Assembly (NCBI GenBank): GCA_026982215.1
Contig: JALSHN010000198.1
Location: 1-18,641 of the forward strand
Direction of reading: 5' to 3'
DNA from: Gammaproteobacteria bacterium
GTDB taxonomy: Bacteria > Pseudomonadota > Gammaproteobacteria > S012-40
DNA length: 18,641 bases
In this document: positions 7,260 through 14,837 of the stretch, in pieces
Layout of the letters: the number at the start of each line of letters is the position of its first letter
How positions within the stretch are numbered: the stretch's first letter is position 1
The notes under the pieces: model-generated
What the model was told of the DNA's origin: nothing
Seen by the model: only the letters and a program-made list of their open reading frames with translations
The model's database searches: none
Translations under genes and position numbers: made by a program

Positions 7260-9347
7260 ATGAGCAAGACCCCACCCTCAGCCGTGAACCAGACCTCTCC
7301 CCCCGCCCTCACCGATCTCAGCCCCTGGATCCGGCCCGACACGATCCGCGAACTGCGCATCGCTCCCGACGGTCGCCTGCTTGCCGACAGCGGCCCCACC
7401 CATCCCCGGTTGACGGCCCTCCCGATCCCCGCCCTGGGAGACACCCTCGACTGGTCGCAGCACTCCCTCCTGGCCCACTTGGTGACCCAAGCCCGCAAAG
7501 GTGAAGGCATCACCACCCGATTCAACCATCAAGGTCACAGCTACACGGTGTGGGTCCAGCCCGAGCTGGATCAAGACGGCCTCAGCGGCATCCACATCCT
7601 GTTCATCGCCGATCCCGAGGCCGAGCTGGACGAACGGCACATCCTCGCCCGCTACACCACCGACCTCATCACCGTCTACGATGAACACGGCCGCTGTCGT
7701 TACGCCTCTCCCTCGGTAGAACGCATCCTTGGCCTCACCGCCGAATCCCTGCTGGGCAAGACCCTGGACGAAATCCTCGACGACCCCGGCCGCAGCAGCC
7801 GCAAACGCCTGTTCGCCAAACTGGCCGAATCCGACAGCGAGGAATGGATCAGCCATCCCACCCACCGTCCCGACGGCCGTCCCCTGTGGCTGGAGACCCA
7901 CGCCCGCATCGAGACCGACCCCCGATCCGGGCGGATCAGACGTATCGTCGCCATCTCCCGCGACATCACCCAGCGCAAAGAGACCGAGGAACGGCTCACC
8001 TACCTGGCCAACTACGACTCCCTCACCGGGCTGCCCAATCGCACCCTGTTCCGTGACCGCCTGCGCCGGGCCATCGCCCGCGCCCAACGCAACGGCACCA
8101 AGGTCGCCCTGTTGTTCCTCGACCTCGACCGTTTCAAGAACATCAACGACAGTCTCGGCCACCACGCCGGGGACCAACTGCTGCGCGGCATGGCCCGGCG
8201 ACTGCAGAAACACGCCCGCGAAGGCGACACCGTGGCCCGTCTGGGCGGAGACGAATTCACCGTCATCGTCGAAGGGCTGCACGACCCCGAAGACGCCGCC
8301 GCCGTGGCCCGCAAGATCCTCGAACTCATGGAAACCCCCTTCCGCCTCGACGGTCACGAGATCGTCGTCTCCACCAGCATCGGCATCACCCTCTACCCCG
8401 ACGACGCCCCCGACATGCGCACCCTACTCAAAAACGCCGACACAGCCATGTACCGCACCAAGGAAAAGGGGCGCAACAACTACCACTTCTACACCGCCGA
8501 CATGAACGCCAAGGCGGTGGAACACCTGATGCTGGAGAACAGCCTGCGCTTCGCCATCGACCGCAACGAATTCCGCCTGTTCTACCAACCCCAGATCGAT
8601 CTCCACAGCAACCGCATCCTCGGTGTGGAGGCCCTGCTGCGCTGGCAACACCCGGAAAAAGGCCTCATCGAACCCGACCGCTTCGTCCCCTTCGCCGAGG
8701 AAAACGGTCTCATCATCCCCATTGGCGAATGGGTGTTGCGCACCGCCTGCCAACAGGCCAAGGCCTGGGAAGACGAAGGCCTGCCGCCGATGCGCATGGC
8801 GGTGAACCTCTCCATGTGCCAGTTTCGCCAACCCGACTTCGTGGCCGTGGTCCGCTCCGCGCTGGAAGACAGCGGCCTCGACCCCACCCGCCTGGAACTG
8901 GAGATCACCGAAGGCTTCCTGGCGGAGAACATCGAAAAGACCGCCCACATGCTCCACCAGCTCAAGGACCTAGGCGTCAATCTCTCCATCGATGATTTCG
9001 GCACAGGATTCAGCTCTCTCAATTACTTACGAAAGTTTCCTCTCAAGAAACTCAAAATCGACCAATCCTTCGTGCGCGACATCGTCAACAATCCCGACGA
9101 TGCCACCATCGCCGAGGCCATCATCGCCCTGGGCAAGAGCCTCAAACTCGAAGTGGTGGCCGAAGGGGTGGAACGTGAAGAACAGCTCTACTTCCTGCGC
9201 ACCCACGGCTGCGACCAGGTGCAGGGCTTTTTGGTGAGTCATCCCCTGCCGGTGGACAAACTGACCCCATTGCTCCGAGAATACTGCGCCGAATCGGCTC
9301 CCAGTTACGAACAGTTCCGTCTCTGGCCCGAACTCCTCGCCACCTGA
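7260..9347 (+). CDS. PAS-GGDEF-EAL protein, probable bifunctional diguanylate cyclase/phosphodiesterase
   Basis: A 695-residue cytoplasmic protein (no membrane segment seen) that should both make and break cyclic di-GMP. An N-terminal region of unknown fold (1-130) precedes a PAS sensor domain (about 131-245, ending ISRDITQRKETEERL). A GGDEF domain (about 248-410) follows with intact GGDEF at 329-333 and an RxxD inhibitory site R320/D323. An EAL domain (about 435-680) carries E457-A-L, MAVNLS, LELEITE, D578-D579-FGTG, KIDQSFV and the EGVE motif. Both active sites appear complete, so the net direction is probably set by the PAS signal. The ATG has a strong GGGAGGAA site (7241-7248). It lies 149 bp after ptsP and 12 bp before the next gene. 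A 60-bp stretch in the EAL part (9001-9060) is strikingly AT-rich with codons unlike the rest. Confidence 0.95.
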   Translation: MSKTPPSAVNQTSPPALTDLSPWIRPDTIRELRIAPDGRLLADSGPTHPRLTALPIPALGDTLDWSQHSLLAHLVTQARKGEGITTRFNHQGHSYTVWVQPELDQDGLSGIHILFIADPEAELDERHILARYTTDLITVYDEHGRCRYASPSVERILGLTAESLLGKTLDEILDDPGRSSRKRLFAKLAESDSEEWISHPTHRPDGRPLWLETHARIETDPRSGRIRRIVAISRDITQRKETEERLTYLANYDSLTGLPNRTLFRDRLRRAIARAQRNGTKVALLFLDLDRFKNINDSLGHHAGDQLLRGMARRLQKHAREGDTVARLGGDEFTVIVEGLHDPEDAAAVARKILELMETPFRLDGHEIVVSTSIGITLYPDDAPDMRTLLKNADTAMYRTKEKGRNNYHFYTADMNAKAVEHLMLENSLRFAIDRNEFRLFYQPQIDLHSNRILGVEALLRWQHPEKGLIEPDRFVPFAEENGLIIPIGEWVLRTACQQAKAWEDEGLPPMRMAVNLSMCQFRQPDFVAVVRSALEDSGLDPTRLELEITEGFLAENIEKTAHMLHQLKDLGVNLSIDDFGTGFSSLNYLRKFPLKKLKIDQSFVRDIVNNPDDATIAEAIIALGKSLKLEVVAEGVEREEQLYFLRTHGCDQVQGFLVSHPLPVDKLTPLLREYCAESAPSYEQFRLWPELLAT

Positions 9348-9359
9348 ATCGAGACACCC

Positions 9360-10232
9360 ATGGACATGACCGAATTCGAGCCGCTCCGCGAGATGGAGGG
9401 CTTCACCGTGGCGATGATGGACCGCATCATCGCCTTCCAGGAAAAACAACACCCCGCCTGGGACCCCAAGCGTCCCTTCGAGGAACGCATCCGCGAGCTG
9501 CCGCTGCATGCCCTGGTGTTCAGCAACCCCGACCGCGATCCGGCCAAGAACGGCCCCACCGTGGCCCACTACTTCCCCCTGCGCCGGGAGATGCTCACTC
9601 TGGCCGGCTATTTGCGCCAGCTGAGCTCTGAACCCCGGGTGCTGGACCTCCACCCGCGAAACGGCTTCGTCAGCGGGCTGCTGGCCCTGGAAGACCCCAA
9701 CATCCAGGTGGACGCCCTCCACGATCCGGCCTGCAAGCCCAGCCAGATCGAGCGCTTTCATCCTCCTCAGGTCCGTTTTCTCGACGTCACCTTGGAGGAT
9801 TACCAGGGGGAAGTGGACCTGGCCCTGTCCTCATGGATGCCCCCGGGCCAGGACCCCACCCCTCATTTGGCCCGGCTGCGCCCCAAGCTGGTGGCCTACG
9901 TGTTCACCGAACACGTCAACGAGGAAACGGGAGAGCGCCAGACCGGTCGCGACGGCGCCTTCGGCGAGCACCTGCCCGAGGGTTACCGCCTCATCGACCA
10001 ATGGCAGGTGACCCGCCGTCAAGACCTGTTCCACGGCATCTGGCCCGACCTCACCCCCTGTCCGGAAGAGACCCGCCATGTCCGGGTCTATGCCGACGCC
10101 CCCTACCACGGCCTGAAGCGCCCGGAAATCCCCGACGACCACCCCGCTTACGATTGGGAGCAGGAACTGGCCATGGCCGAACTGGCCCACCGGGCCAAGG
10201 AACACCTGCGGGCACTGGGGCATCCCGTCTAA
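9360..10232 (+). CDS. Uncharacterised protein with a degenerate class I methyltransferase-like fold
   Basis: 290 residues, cytosolic, function unknown. A central segment resembles a SAM-dependent methyltransferase: VLDLHPRNGFVSGLLA (94-109) stands where motif I (V-L-D-x-G-x-G-x-G) would be, an acidic strand end follows (VDALHDPA, about 117-124), and DLALSSWMPPGQD (153-165) resembles motif IV. The glycine loop of motif I is largely lost, so SAM binding is doubtful. The N-terminal part has FSNPDRDPAKNGPTVAHYFP, which I do not recognise. The C-terminal third is rich in charged residues and has HVRVYADAPYHGLKRPEIP. It is 12 bp downstream of the GGDEF-EAL gene with only a weak binding site (GAG), so the two are probably cotranscribed. 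The next gene begins in the same frame directly after its TAA. An alternative start is the ATG at 9366. Confidence 0.7.
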   Translation: MDMTEFEPLREMEGFTVAMMDRIIAFQEKQHPAWDPKRPFEERIRELPLHALVFSNPDRDPAKNGPTVAHYFPLRREMLTLAGYLRQLSSEPRVLDLHPRNGFVSGLLALEDPNIQVDALHDPACKPSQIERFHPPQVRFLDVTLEDYQGEVDLALSSWMPPGQDPTPHLARLRPKLVAYVFTEHVNEETGERQTGRDGAFGEHLPEGYRLIDQWQVTRRQDLFHGIWPDLTPCPEETRHVRVYADAPYHGLKRPEIPDDHPAYDWEQELAMAELAHRAKEHLRALGHPV

Positions 10233-10241
10233 AACAACGAC

Positions 10242-11588
10242 TTGGAAAACAAATCTCCACTGGGATCGACAGAAAACGCGGACGGCGGGCGTATCCCGGC
10301 GCCCGTCACCCCCCGCGAACGCCTCGCCTGGGCCCTGTTCGACTTCGCCAACTCCGGCTACACCACTGTGGTGCTCACCGCGGTATTCAACGCCTACTTC
10401 GTCGGGGTGGTGGCCGCCGGGGCTGGGCTGGACTCCGGAACCGCCACCCTCCTGTGGACCCTGGCCACCGGCACCGCCAACGCCCTGGTGATCCTCACCG
10501 CCCCGCTGCTGGGGGCCCTGGCCGACCACAGCGCCCACAAAAAACGCTACCTCCTCATCACCACCGCCGGCTGCATCCTCGCCACCGTCGCCCTGGCTCA
10601 AGCCGGGCCGGGCGATCTTTGGCCGGCCATGGCCCTGCTCGTCCTCTCCGCCACCCTCTACTTCACCGGCGAGAACCTCATCGCCGCCTTCCTCCCCGAA
10701 CTGAGCCCACCGGAAGGGATGGGACGCCTCTCCGGCTACGGCTGGTCCCTGGGCTACCTCGGTGGCCTGCTGGTGCTGGGCCTCAGCCTCGGTTACATCC
10801 ACTGGGCCAAGGAACAAGGCATGGGGGCAACCCAATACGTCCCCGGCACCCTCTACATTACCAGCACCGTCTTCGCCCTAGCCGCCCTGCCCACCTTCCT
10901 GTGGTTGCGGGAACGGGCCACCCCCCGCCCCACCCCGCCCGGGGGGCTGTTCCGCGCCGGTATGGATCGCCTGCGCCACACTTGGCATCACGCCCGCCGC
11001 CACCGTGACCTGTTCCGCCTGCTGGTGGCCATCACCACCTACCACTGCGGCATCAACACCGTCATCGTGCTGGCGGCGGTCTACGCCCAGGAGGCCATGG
11101 GCTTCACCACCCAGGACAGCATCCTGCTCATCCTGGTGGTCAACGTCACCGCCGCCCTTGGCGCCCTCCTCTTCGGCCGGCTGCAAGACCGCCTCGGCGC
11201 GGTACCCACCCTGGCCATCACCCTGGGAATCTGGATCCTCACCGTGGCCGCGGCTTACGCCGTGGAGAGCCGCGGCGGCTTCTGGTGGGTCGCCAACGGC
11301 GTCGGCATCGCCCTGGGCGCCAGTCAGAGCGCCGGACGTGCCCTGGTGGGCTGTCTCGCCCCTCGTTCCCGCAGCGGCGAATTCTTCGGCCTGTGGGGCC
11401 TGGCGGTGAAGCTCTCCGCCATCATCGGCCCGGTGAGCTACGGCCTCATCGCCCACCTTACCGACGGTGATCACCGCAGCGCCCTGCTCTCCACCCTGGT
11501 GTTCTTCATCGCCGGGCTGCTGCTGCTCCTACGCGTGGACGAGGCCCGGGGCCGGGCGGCGGCACGCGCCGCCGAGAAGACAAGCTAA
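10242..11588 (+). CDS. MFS permease of the UMF1/Atg22-like family (TTG start)
   Basis: A 448-residue inner-membrane transporter with twelve hydrophobic segments. WALFDFANSGYTTVV in the first helix is the hallmark of the UMF1 group (relatives of yeast Atg22, an amino-acid effluxer). MFS motif A-like loops are at GALADHSAHKKRYL and FGRLQDRLGAVP. The substrate is unknown in bacteria. The in-frame stop before the ORF is the TAA of the preceding gene. The only plausible initiation codon ahead of the first helix is TTG at 10242, with no Shine-Dalgarno; initiation may depend on ribosomes finishing the upstream gene. The Arg/Ala-rich tail after the last helix is cytoplasmic. It overlaps the stop codon of the convergent ATPase gene. 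Confidence 0.88.
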   Translation: MENKSPLGSTENADGGRIPAPVTPRERLAWALFDFANSGYTTVVLTAVFNAYFVGVVAAGAGLDSGTATLLWTLATGTANALVILTAPLLGALADHSAHKKRYLLITTAGCILATVALAQAGPGDLWPAMALLVLSATLYFTGENLIAAFLPELSPPEGMGRLSGYGWSLGYLGGLLVLGLSLGYIHWAKEQGMGATQYVPGTLYITSTVFALAALPTFLWLRERATPRPTPPGGLFRAGMDRLRHTWHHARRHRDLFRLLVAITTYHCGINTVIVLAAVYAQEAMGFTTQDSILLILVVNVTAALGALLFGRLQDRLGAVPTLAITLGIWILTVAAAYAVESRGGFWWVANGVGIALGASQSAGRALVGCLAPRSRSGEFFGLWGLAVKLSAIIGPVSYGLIAHLTDGDHRSALLSTLVFFIAGLLLLLRVDEARGRAAARAAEKTS

Positions 11589-13258
11589 GCGGTGCGAACC
11601 CGATTCACCGCCGCGATCACATCCAACGCCCGCGGACGCGACAGATCCGCCAACGGCCAGTCACTCACCCCATCGAGCCCCTCGCCGTCCAACCAGGCTT
11701 CCAGCTCCCCGGCCCACACCCCCAACCCCATCCGCGAACCCCTCAAGGCATAGCGACGCACCAGCCAGGCAATGGCCCGCAGCTGCCCCGGCTCCACCAC
11801 CTGAGCCAAGGCCGAGAGATCCAATCGCACCCCATCCACACGCACCACGCCGCCCTCACGCACCTCCACCTTGGCCCGATCCCGGGCGAAGATCCCCGCC
11901 AATGCCACCCCGCGTTGCGGCTGACGCCGCAACGGCGGGCGCCCCTCCGTTCGGGGCAGACACACCCCCTCGGCCAGCGAGCGCGCCCGGCGGGTGACAT
12001 CCAGCGCACGGTACTGATCCATCTGAATCACCGTATCGGCCACGGCGAAGTAGTCGCCCGAGCCGCCCATCACCAGGATCGTAGATACGCCCAGGTCCTG
12101 ATAGAGTTCGCGAACGCGGGCGATGAACGGCGTGATGGGCTCTTGCTCCGGATGCACCAGGGCCTGCATCCGCGCATCCCGGATCATGAAATTGGTGGCC
12201 GAGGTGTCCTCGTCGATGAACAACAACCGCGCCCCGGCATCCAGCGCCTCGAGGATGGCGGCCGCCTGCGAGGTACTGCCGCTGGCATCCTCGCTGGCGA
12301 ACTGCGCGGTGTCCTGTCCCAGGGGCAGATGATCGATGAACGGGCGGATATCGATGGGATGCACTACCCGGCCATCCTCGGCGCGGATCTTCACCGCCCG
12401 CTCCAAGGCCACCACCCGCTCGCGCCCGTCCCCCGGCACATGATCGTACACCCCCCGCTCCAGGGCCTGGAGCAGGGTGGACTTGCCGTGATAACCTCCA
12501 CCGACGATCACGGTCACCCCGGCGGGAATGGCCATCCCCCGGATACGACCGGCGTGAGGCAACTCCACTTCCTCGGCCAAGCTCTCCGGGGCCTCGAAAG
12601 GCAAGGCCTTCGCCAACGGCCGGTCATCCACCCCGCTGCGGCGCGGCAACACCGAGCCATCGGCCACGAAGGCCACGAAACCGTGCTCCGCCAACCAGCG
12701 CCGCAGGGCCACCTGGTCCTCCAGACAATGGATATGCGCCTCCAGCGCCGCGGGGGCGCGACGCAGCTCCGAGAACACCTGACGCACCAGCCCCGGCAAC
12801 TCCTCGAACAACATCGCCCGGGCCTCCTGTCCAAGGATCCGCCGACCGGCGGCGGGCAGGCCCAACCCCAGCCGCAATTCCAACGCCCCCGCCGACCCCA
12901 TCTGCACCCCCGTGCGCCACAACACCTGCTGCCCCGGCGCCGCCACCTCCACCCGGCCGCTATGACCGCTGCCCCGCCGCCCCTTCACCCGCCGTGGCAA
13001 CGCTTCATAGAGGCGACGCTGCAAAAAATCACACAACGCCCGCCGCCGGTCCGCAGTCCCCCACCAAGCCGGATCCAGACGATGGCGCCCCGCCTCCAGC
13101 TGCAACGACACCCGGCTCAGCGCTGCAAAGGGATCGCCCTGGACGTGCAAAAAGCGCAGGTTATAATCGGGGAACTCGAAAGCCGTCCCCTGCAAGTCTT
13201 TGTAAGCCTTGTAAGACTTGCCATCCAAACGATCCAGGATCCTATCCAGTCTCTGCAC
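11585..13258 (-). CDS. Predicted ABC-class ATPase (COG3044/MRB1590-like), GTG start
   Basis: A 557-residue soluble protein of a widespread family whose biochemical role is not established; a trypanosome relative, MRB1590, belongs to an RNA-editing complex. Residues 1-240 form the family's N-terminal region (KAYKDLQGTAFEFPDYNLRF; WRTGVQMGSAGALELRLGLGLPA). A P-loop GGGYHGKST (253-261) follows, then a signature-like segment ASGSTSQAAAILEAL (from 325), Walker B RLLFIDEDTSATNFM (344-358; D349, E350) and VMGGSGDYFAVAD as switch/D-loop. No transmembrane segment is present, so it is not a transporter subunit. The longer ORF could start at GTG 13264, but that codon overlaps the AGGAGG at 13264-13269; GTG 13256-13258 has 5-nt spacing and is preferred. 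It is convergent with the MFS gene (4-bp overlap). Confidence 0.9.
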   Translation of the reverse strand: MQRLDRILDRLDGKSYKAYKDLQGTAFEFPDYNLRFLHVQGDPFAALSRVSLQLEAGRHRLDPAWWGTADRRRALCDFLQRRLYEALPRRVKGRRGSGHSGRVEVAAPGQQVLWRTGVQMGSAGALELRLGLGLPAAGRRILGQEARAMLFEELPGLVRQVFSELRRAPAALEAHIHCLEDQVALRRWLAEHGFVAFVADGSVLPRRSGVDDRPLAKALPFEAPESLAEEVELPHAGRIRGMAIPAGVTVIVGGGYHGKSTLLQALERGVYDHVPGDGRERVVALERAVKIRAEDGRVVHPIDIRPFIDHLPLGQDTAQFASEDASGSTSQAAAILEALDAGARLLFIDEDTSATNFMIRDARMQALVHPEQEPITPFIARVRELYQDLGVSTILVMGGSGDYFAVADTVIQMDQYRALDVTRRARSLAEGVCLPRTEGRPPLRRQPQRGVALAGIFARDRAKVEVREGGVVRVDGVRLDLSALAQVVEPGQLRAIAWLVRRYALRGSRMGLGVWAGELEAWLDGEGLDGVSDWPLADLSRPRALDVIAAVNRVRTA

Positions 13259-13263
13259 ACACA

Positions 13264-13269
13264 CCTCCT
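13264..13269 (-). promoter_or_regulatory. Ribosome binding site deciding the ABC-class ATPase start
   Basis: Read on the minus strand this is a perfect AGGAGG. It is followed by 5 nt and then GTG at 13258-13256. The upstream in-frame GTG (13264-13262) shares its first base with the site and cannot be used with it. The site lies within the 20-bp gap between the divergent ATPase and deaminase starts. Confidence 0.75.
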
Positions 13270-13278
13270 GAGCGATCC

Positions 13279-13761
13279 ATGAGCCCTCACCCCCAAGCCC
13301 GCTTCATGCACCTGGCCATCGACGCCGTGCGCCGCCAGCTCCATGCCCAACCCGGCGGGCCGTTCGGGGCCTGTATCGTTCAAGGCGAGCGGGTGCTGGC
13401 GGTGGCCCACAATACCGTTCTGGCCGAACACGACCCCACCTGTCACGCCGAGGTCAACGCCATCCGCGCCGCAGCCCGTACCTTGGGCAGCCACCAACTC
13501 GCCGGCTGCACCATCTACTCCACCACCGAGCCCTGTCCCATGTGTTTCTCCGCCATCCACTGGGCTGGGCTGGAGCAAATCGTCTTCGGCACCCGCATCG
13601 CCGACGTGGCCCGGCTGGGGTTTCGCGAACTCACCGTGGACAACGCCACCCTCAAACGGCTGGGGGGCAGCCCGGTGGACATCATACCCGACTTCCTGCG
13701 CGAACCCTGCCTGGCCCTGCTGGAGGATTGGGCCGCCCTGCCCGACCGCATCCCATACTGA
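13279..13761 (+). CDS. Nucleoside/guanine deaminase of the CMP-deaminase superfamily
   Basis: A 160-residue zinc deaminase. The zinc motif is H56-A-E58 in CHAEVNAI plus P-C86-P-M-C89; E58 would be the proton shuttle. GGPFGACIV, the NTVLAEHDPT segment and the C-terminal acidic tail resemble B. subtilis guanine deaminase GuaD (about 156 residues), which turns guanine into xanthine. TadA, the tRNA A34 deaminase, shares the same motifs, so specificity is uncertain; the GGPFGA element and tail favour a purine-base deaminase. The open frame extends upstream to 12994, but that part overlaps the divergent ATPase gene, and ATG 13279 gives the family N-terminus. It is the first gene of a tight run with mobA 3 bp downstream, an unusual partner for molybdenum cofactor genes. 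Confidence 0.88.
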   Translation: MSPHPQARFMHLAIDAVRRQLHAQPGGPFGACIVQGERVLAVAHNTVLAEHDPTCHAEVNAIRAAARTLGSHQLAGCTIYSTTEPCPMCFSAIHWAGLEQIVFGTRIADVARLGFRELTVDNATLKRLGGSPVDIIPDFLREPCLALLEDWAALPDRIPY

Positions 13762-13764
13762 GCC

Positions 13765-14337
13765 ATGGCTGCCACCGAGCCCCTCACCGTGCTGATCCTT
13801 GCTGGCGGCCAGGGCCGACGCCTGGGGAGCCGGGACAAAGGCCTGCTCCCTTGGTGTGGCCGCTCCCTCATCGATTGGGTGATCGACCGCCTCGCCCCCC
13901 AGGCCAACCGTGTTCTCATCAGCGCCAACCGCCATCTGGACGACTACCGCCACCGTGGCCTGGAGGTCGTCTCCGACCCCATCCCTGACCTTGGTCCCCT
14001 GGGCGGGCTGCTCGCCGTCCTACCCCGGTTGTCGCCAGAAGAGGGCCTGCTCACCGTCCCCTGTGACACCCCCCGCCTGCCTTCCGATCTGGCTGCCCGC
14101 CTGCAGTGTTCACCCCAAGTGGGCATCGCCCGTGACCCCCACCGCATCCACTGGCTCATCGCCCGTTATCCGCCGGGCACCCTCAGGGGGCTGGAGGCAT
14201 ATCTCCAGCGGGGCGGTCGCTCGGTCCACGGTTTTCTGGCCACCCTGCCCCATCGGATGGTGGCCTTCCCCGACGCCAGCGCCTTCGTCAACCTCAACCG
14301 GCCCCAAGACCTGGAAGACACCCCATGTCCACCCTGA
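13765..14337 (+). CDS. mobA: Molybdenum cofactor guanylyltransferase
   Basis: MobA transfers GMP from GTP to Mo-molybdopterin to make the guanine-dinucleotide cofactor used by DMSO-reductase-family enzymes (nitrate, formate, DMSO and related). The 190-residue length is normal. The N-terminal nucleotide-binding motif is VLILAGGQGRRLGSRDKGLL (9-28). VVSDPIPDLGPLGGLLAVL (about 68-86) and VPCDTPRLP with D101, the Mg2+ ligand, follow. The C-terminal FVNLNRPQDLE is typical. ATG at 13765 lies 3 bp after the deaminase stop with no clear binding site, suggesting coupling. Its 3' end overlaps mobB by 13 bp. Confidence 0.95.
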   Translation: MAATEPLTVLILAGGQGRRLGSRDKGLLPWCGRSLIDWVIDRLAPQANRVLISANRHLDDYRHRGLEVVSDPIPDLGPLGGLLAVLPRLSPEEGLLTVPCDTPRLPSDLAARLQCSPQVGIARDPHRIHWLIARYPPGTLRGLEAYLQRGGRSVHGFLATLPHRMVAFPDASAFVNLNRPQDLEDTPCPP

Positions 14338-14837
14338 TCGCCCTTCATGGCCCCTCGGGCAGTGGCAAGACCACCCTGCTCACCGCAGTGATCCCCCAGC
14401 TGCGCCAGTGGGGGTTACAAGTAGGCGCGGTCAAACACAGCCACCACCGCGTGGAACCGGACCACCCCGGCAAGGACAGCCACCGCCTGCGCCAGGCCGG
14501 GGCCCAAGAGGTCATCCTGCTGGCCGGCAACCGCTGGGCCCTCTTTGCCGAAACTGGCGAGCCTCCCGCTCTGGAAAACCTGCTCGCCCGGCTCGATCCG
14601 GAGCTGGATCTGGTGTTGCTGGAGGGCTTCTCCAGCGAAGGCCTGCCCCACCTGCGCCTGTACCGTGCCGCCGTGGAACCCGAACCACCGGAATTGCACC
14701 AGTCCGGGCTGCTGGCCGTCGTCACTGACGTCCCCATGGAGGCCCCTTGTCCATGCCTGCCCTTGAACGATCCCTCGCAAGTGGCCCGTTTCCTTTACCA
14801 TTACCACCGTCACCGTCTCGAGGAGTCATCCCCATGA
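14325..14837 (+). CDS. mobB: Molybdopterin-guanine dinucleotide biosynthesis adapter protein
   Basis: MobB is a P-loop GTP-binding protein that interacts with MobA and MoeA and improves MGD formation; it is not strictly essential in E. coli. The 170 residues contain Walker A GPSGSGKT (9-16), VGAVKHSHHRVEPDHPGKDS (the family's conserved KHxxH and D-x-x-GKDS region), GAQEVILLAGNRWALF, and LLEGFSSEGLPHLRLYR. The start lies inside the end of mobA, and its TGA overlaps the moeA ATG as ATGA, so the three Moco genes are almost certainly one translationally linked unit. Confidence 0.94.
   Translation: MSTLIALHGPSGSGKTTLLTAVIPQLRQWGLQVGAVKHSHHRVEPDHPGKDSHRLRQAGAQEVILLAGNRWALFAETGEPPALENLLARLDPELDLVLLEGFSSEGLPHLRLYRAAVEPEPPELHQSGLLAVVTDVPMEAPCPCLPLNDPSQVARFLYHYHRHRLEESSP
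14820..14825 (+). promoter_or_regulatory. Ribosome binding site deciding the moeA start
   Basis: GAGGAG lies 8 nt before ATG 14834. It supports that start over the upstream in-frame ATG at 14747, which would place 29 extra residues inside mobB coding sequence. Confidence 0.7.

Noticed and set aside
13192..13221. Inverted repeat and TTGTAAG direct repeats as a stand-alone regulatory element
   Set aside because: They encode the family-typical K-S-Y-K-A-Y-K-D-L segment of the ATPase, so codon repetition explains them; kept only as part of the divergent-promoter finding.
12994..13278. Upstream extension of the deaminase reading frame
   Set aside because: It lies antisense to the N-terminal part of the ATPase gene and encodes no family sequence; the deaminase family start is ATG 13279.
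14747..14833. Upstream ATG for moeA
   Set aside because: It would overlap mobB by 91 bp; the GAGGAG site and the ATGA junction favour ATG 14834.
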